Assembly (NCBI GenBank): GCA_964654825.1
Contig: CAZZKG010000005.1
Location: forward strand, 35,347 to 99,346
From: CAZZKG01 sp964654825
GTDB lineage: Bacteria > Gemmatimonadota > CAZMKB01
DNA length: 64,000 nucleotides
Direction: 5' to 3'
Position 1 is the first letter of the stretch, and every line of letters starts with the position of its first letter. The notes under the pieces are model-generated. The model was not told the DNA's origin. It was given only the letters and a program-made list of their open reading frames with translations, and did no database searches. Of this stretch, positions 63,963 to 64,000 are shown in pieces. A program made the position numbers and the translations under genes.

Positions 63963-64000
63963 TTCACCCCCAAAGAGGTATTCATAACACAAATTATACT

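Overview
The window looks like a metagenome-assembled scaffold (two runs of exactly 100 N, at 43070-43169 and 58836-58935) from an uncultured diderm bacterium of the FCB/Fibrobacterota-Krumholzibacteriota-KSB1 type. The main evidence is a C-terminal sorting domain of the Por/FlgD-like kind (core SQNYPNPFNPQTTI, then a WDG..G..V.SG.YLY segment, ending in a basic R.MVLLK tail) on at least five secreted proteins here. MurE carries the DNPR motif of meso-diaminopimelate-adding ligases. The phylum cannot be fixed from the window alone. Sigma70-type promoters are unusually easy to see: several are TTGACA-N17-TATAAT or one base away.

Layout. 0-6.9 kb: a secreted beta-propeller protein, a protein made of three ~55-residue repeats, a PLP-dependent trans-sulfuration enzyme, a sodium:solute symporter, a ~145 bp MITE-like element, and a YkuD_2-family protein that has lost both catalytic residues. 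6.9-22 kb: a block of exported proteases and surface proteins (C25 gingipain-like, M14 carboxypeptidase, two coupled S8 subtilases, a broken sorted protein, a glycosidase-like protein) with RNase G among them. 22-40.5 kb, all on the minus strand: an M23 endopeptidase and a complete dcw cluster (mraZ-rsmH-ftsL-ftsI-murE-murF-mraY-murD-ftsW-murG-murC-murB-ftsQ-ftsA-ftsZ; no ddl). It is driven by a consensus promoter with a MraZ-type triple repeat at the transcription start. Reading frames in this cluster overlap or abut, and several genes use TTG or GTG starts.

40.7-47.1 kb: a desulforedoxin/LOG-family gene pair, a 58-residue small membrane protein, another sorted protein, an IS remnant carrying the first gap, a radical SAM/SPASM enzyme, and Cys-rich exported proteins. 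47.1-60 kb: an accessory region rich in decayed genes (alpha-carbonic anhydrase, a zinc-ribbon gene, beta-helix tails, a sorting-domain scrap, a type I R-M/four-helix remnant). It also holds three nucleotidyltransferase-type toxin-antitoxin modules: HepT/MntA, AbiEi/AbiEii with an in-frame TGA, and a second AbiE-like pair under a palindromic operator array. A tRNA/tmRNA T-arm-like sequence and a repeated HTH fragment suggest past integration and transposition. 60-64 kb: a sialidase-like/beta-helix exoprotein and an LVIVD-repeat protein with a sorting domain.

How it fits together: the core of the window builds and divides the cell wall (dcw cluster, M23 hydrolase, RNase G). The flanks encode secreted degradative and adhesive proteins, several of them sorted through one C-terminal signal. 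The 47-60 kb stretch is a turnover zone of toxin-antitoxin genes and pseudogenes. No rRNA, complete tRNA or CRISPR array was seen.
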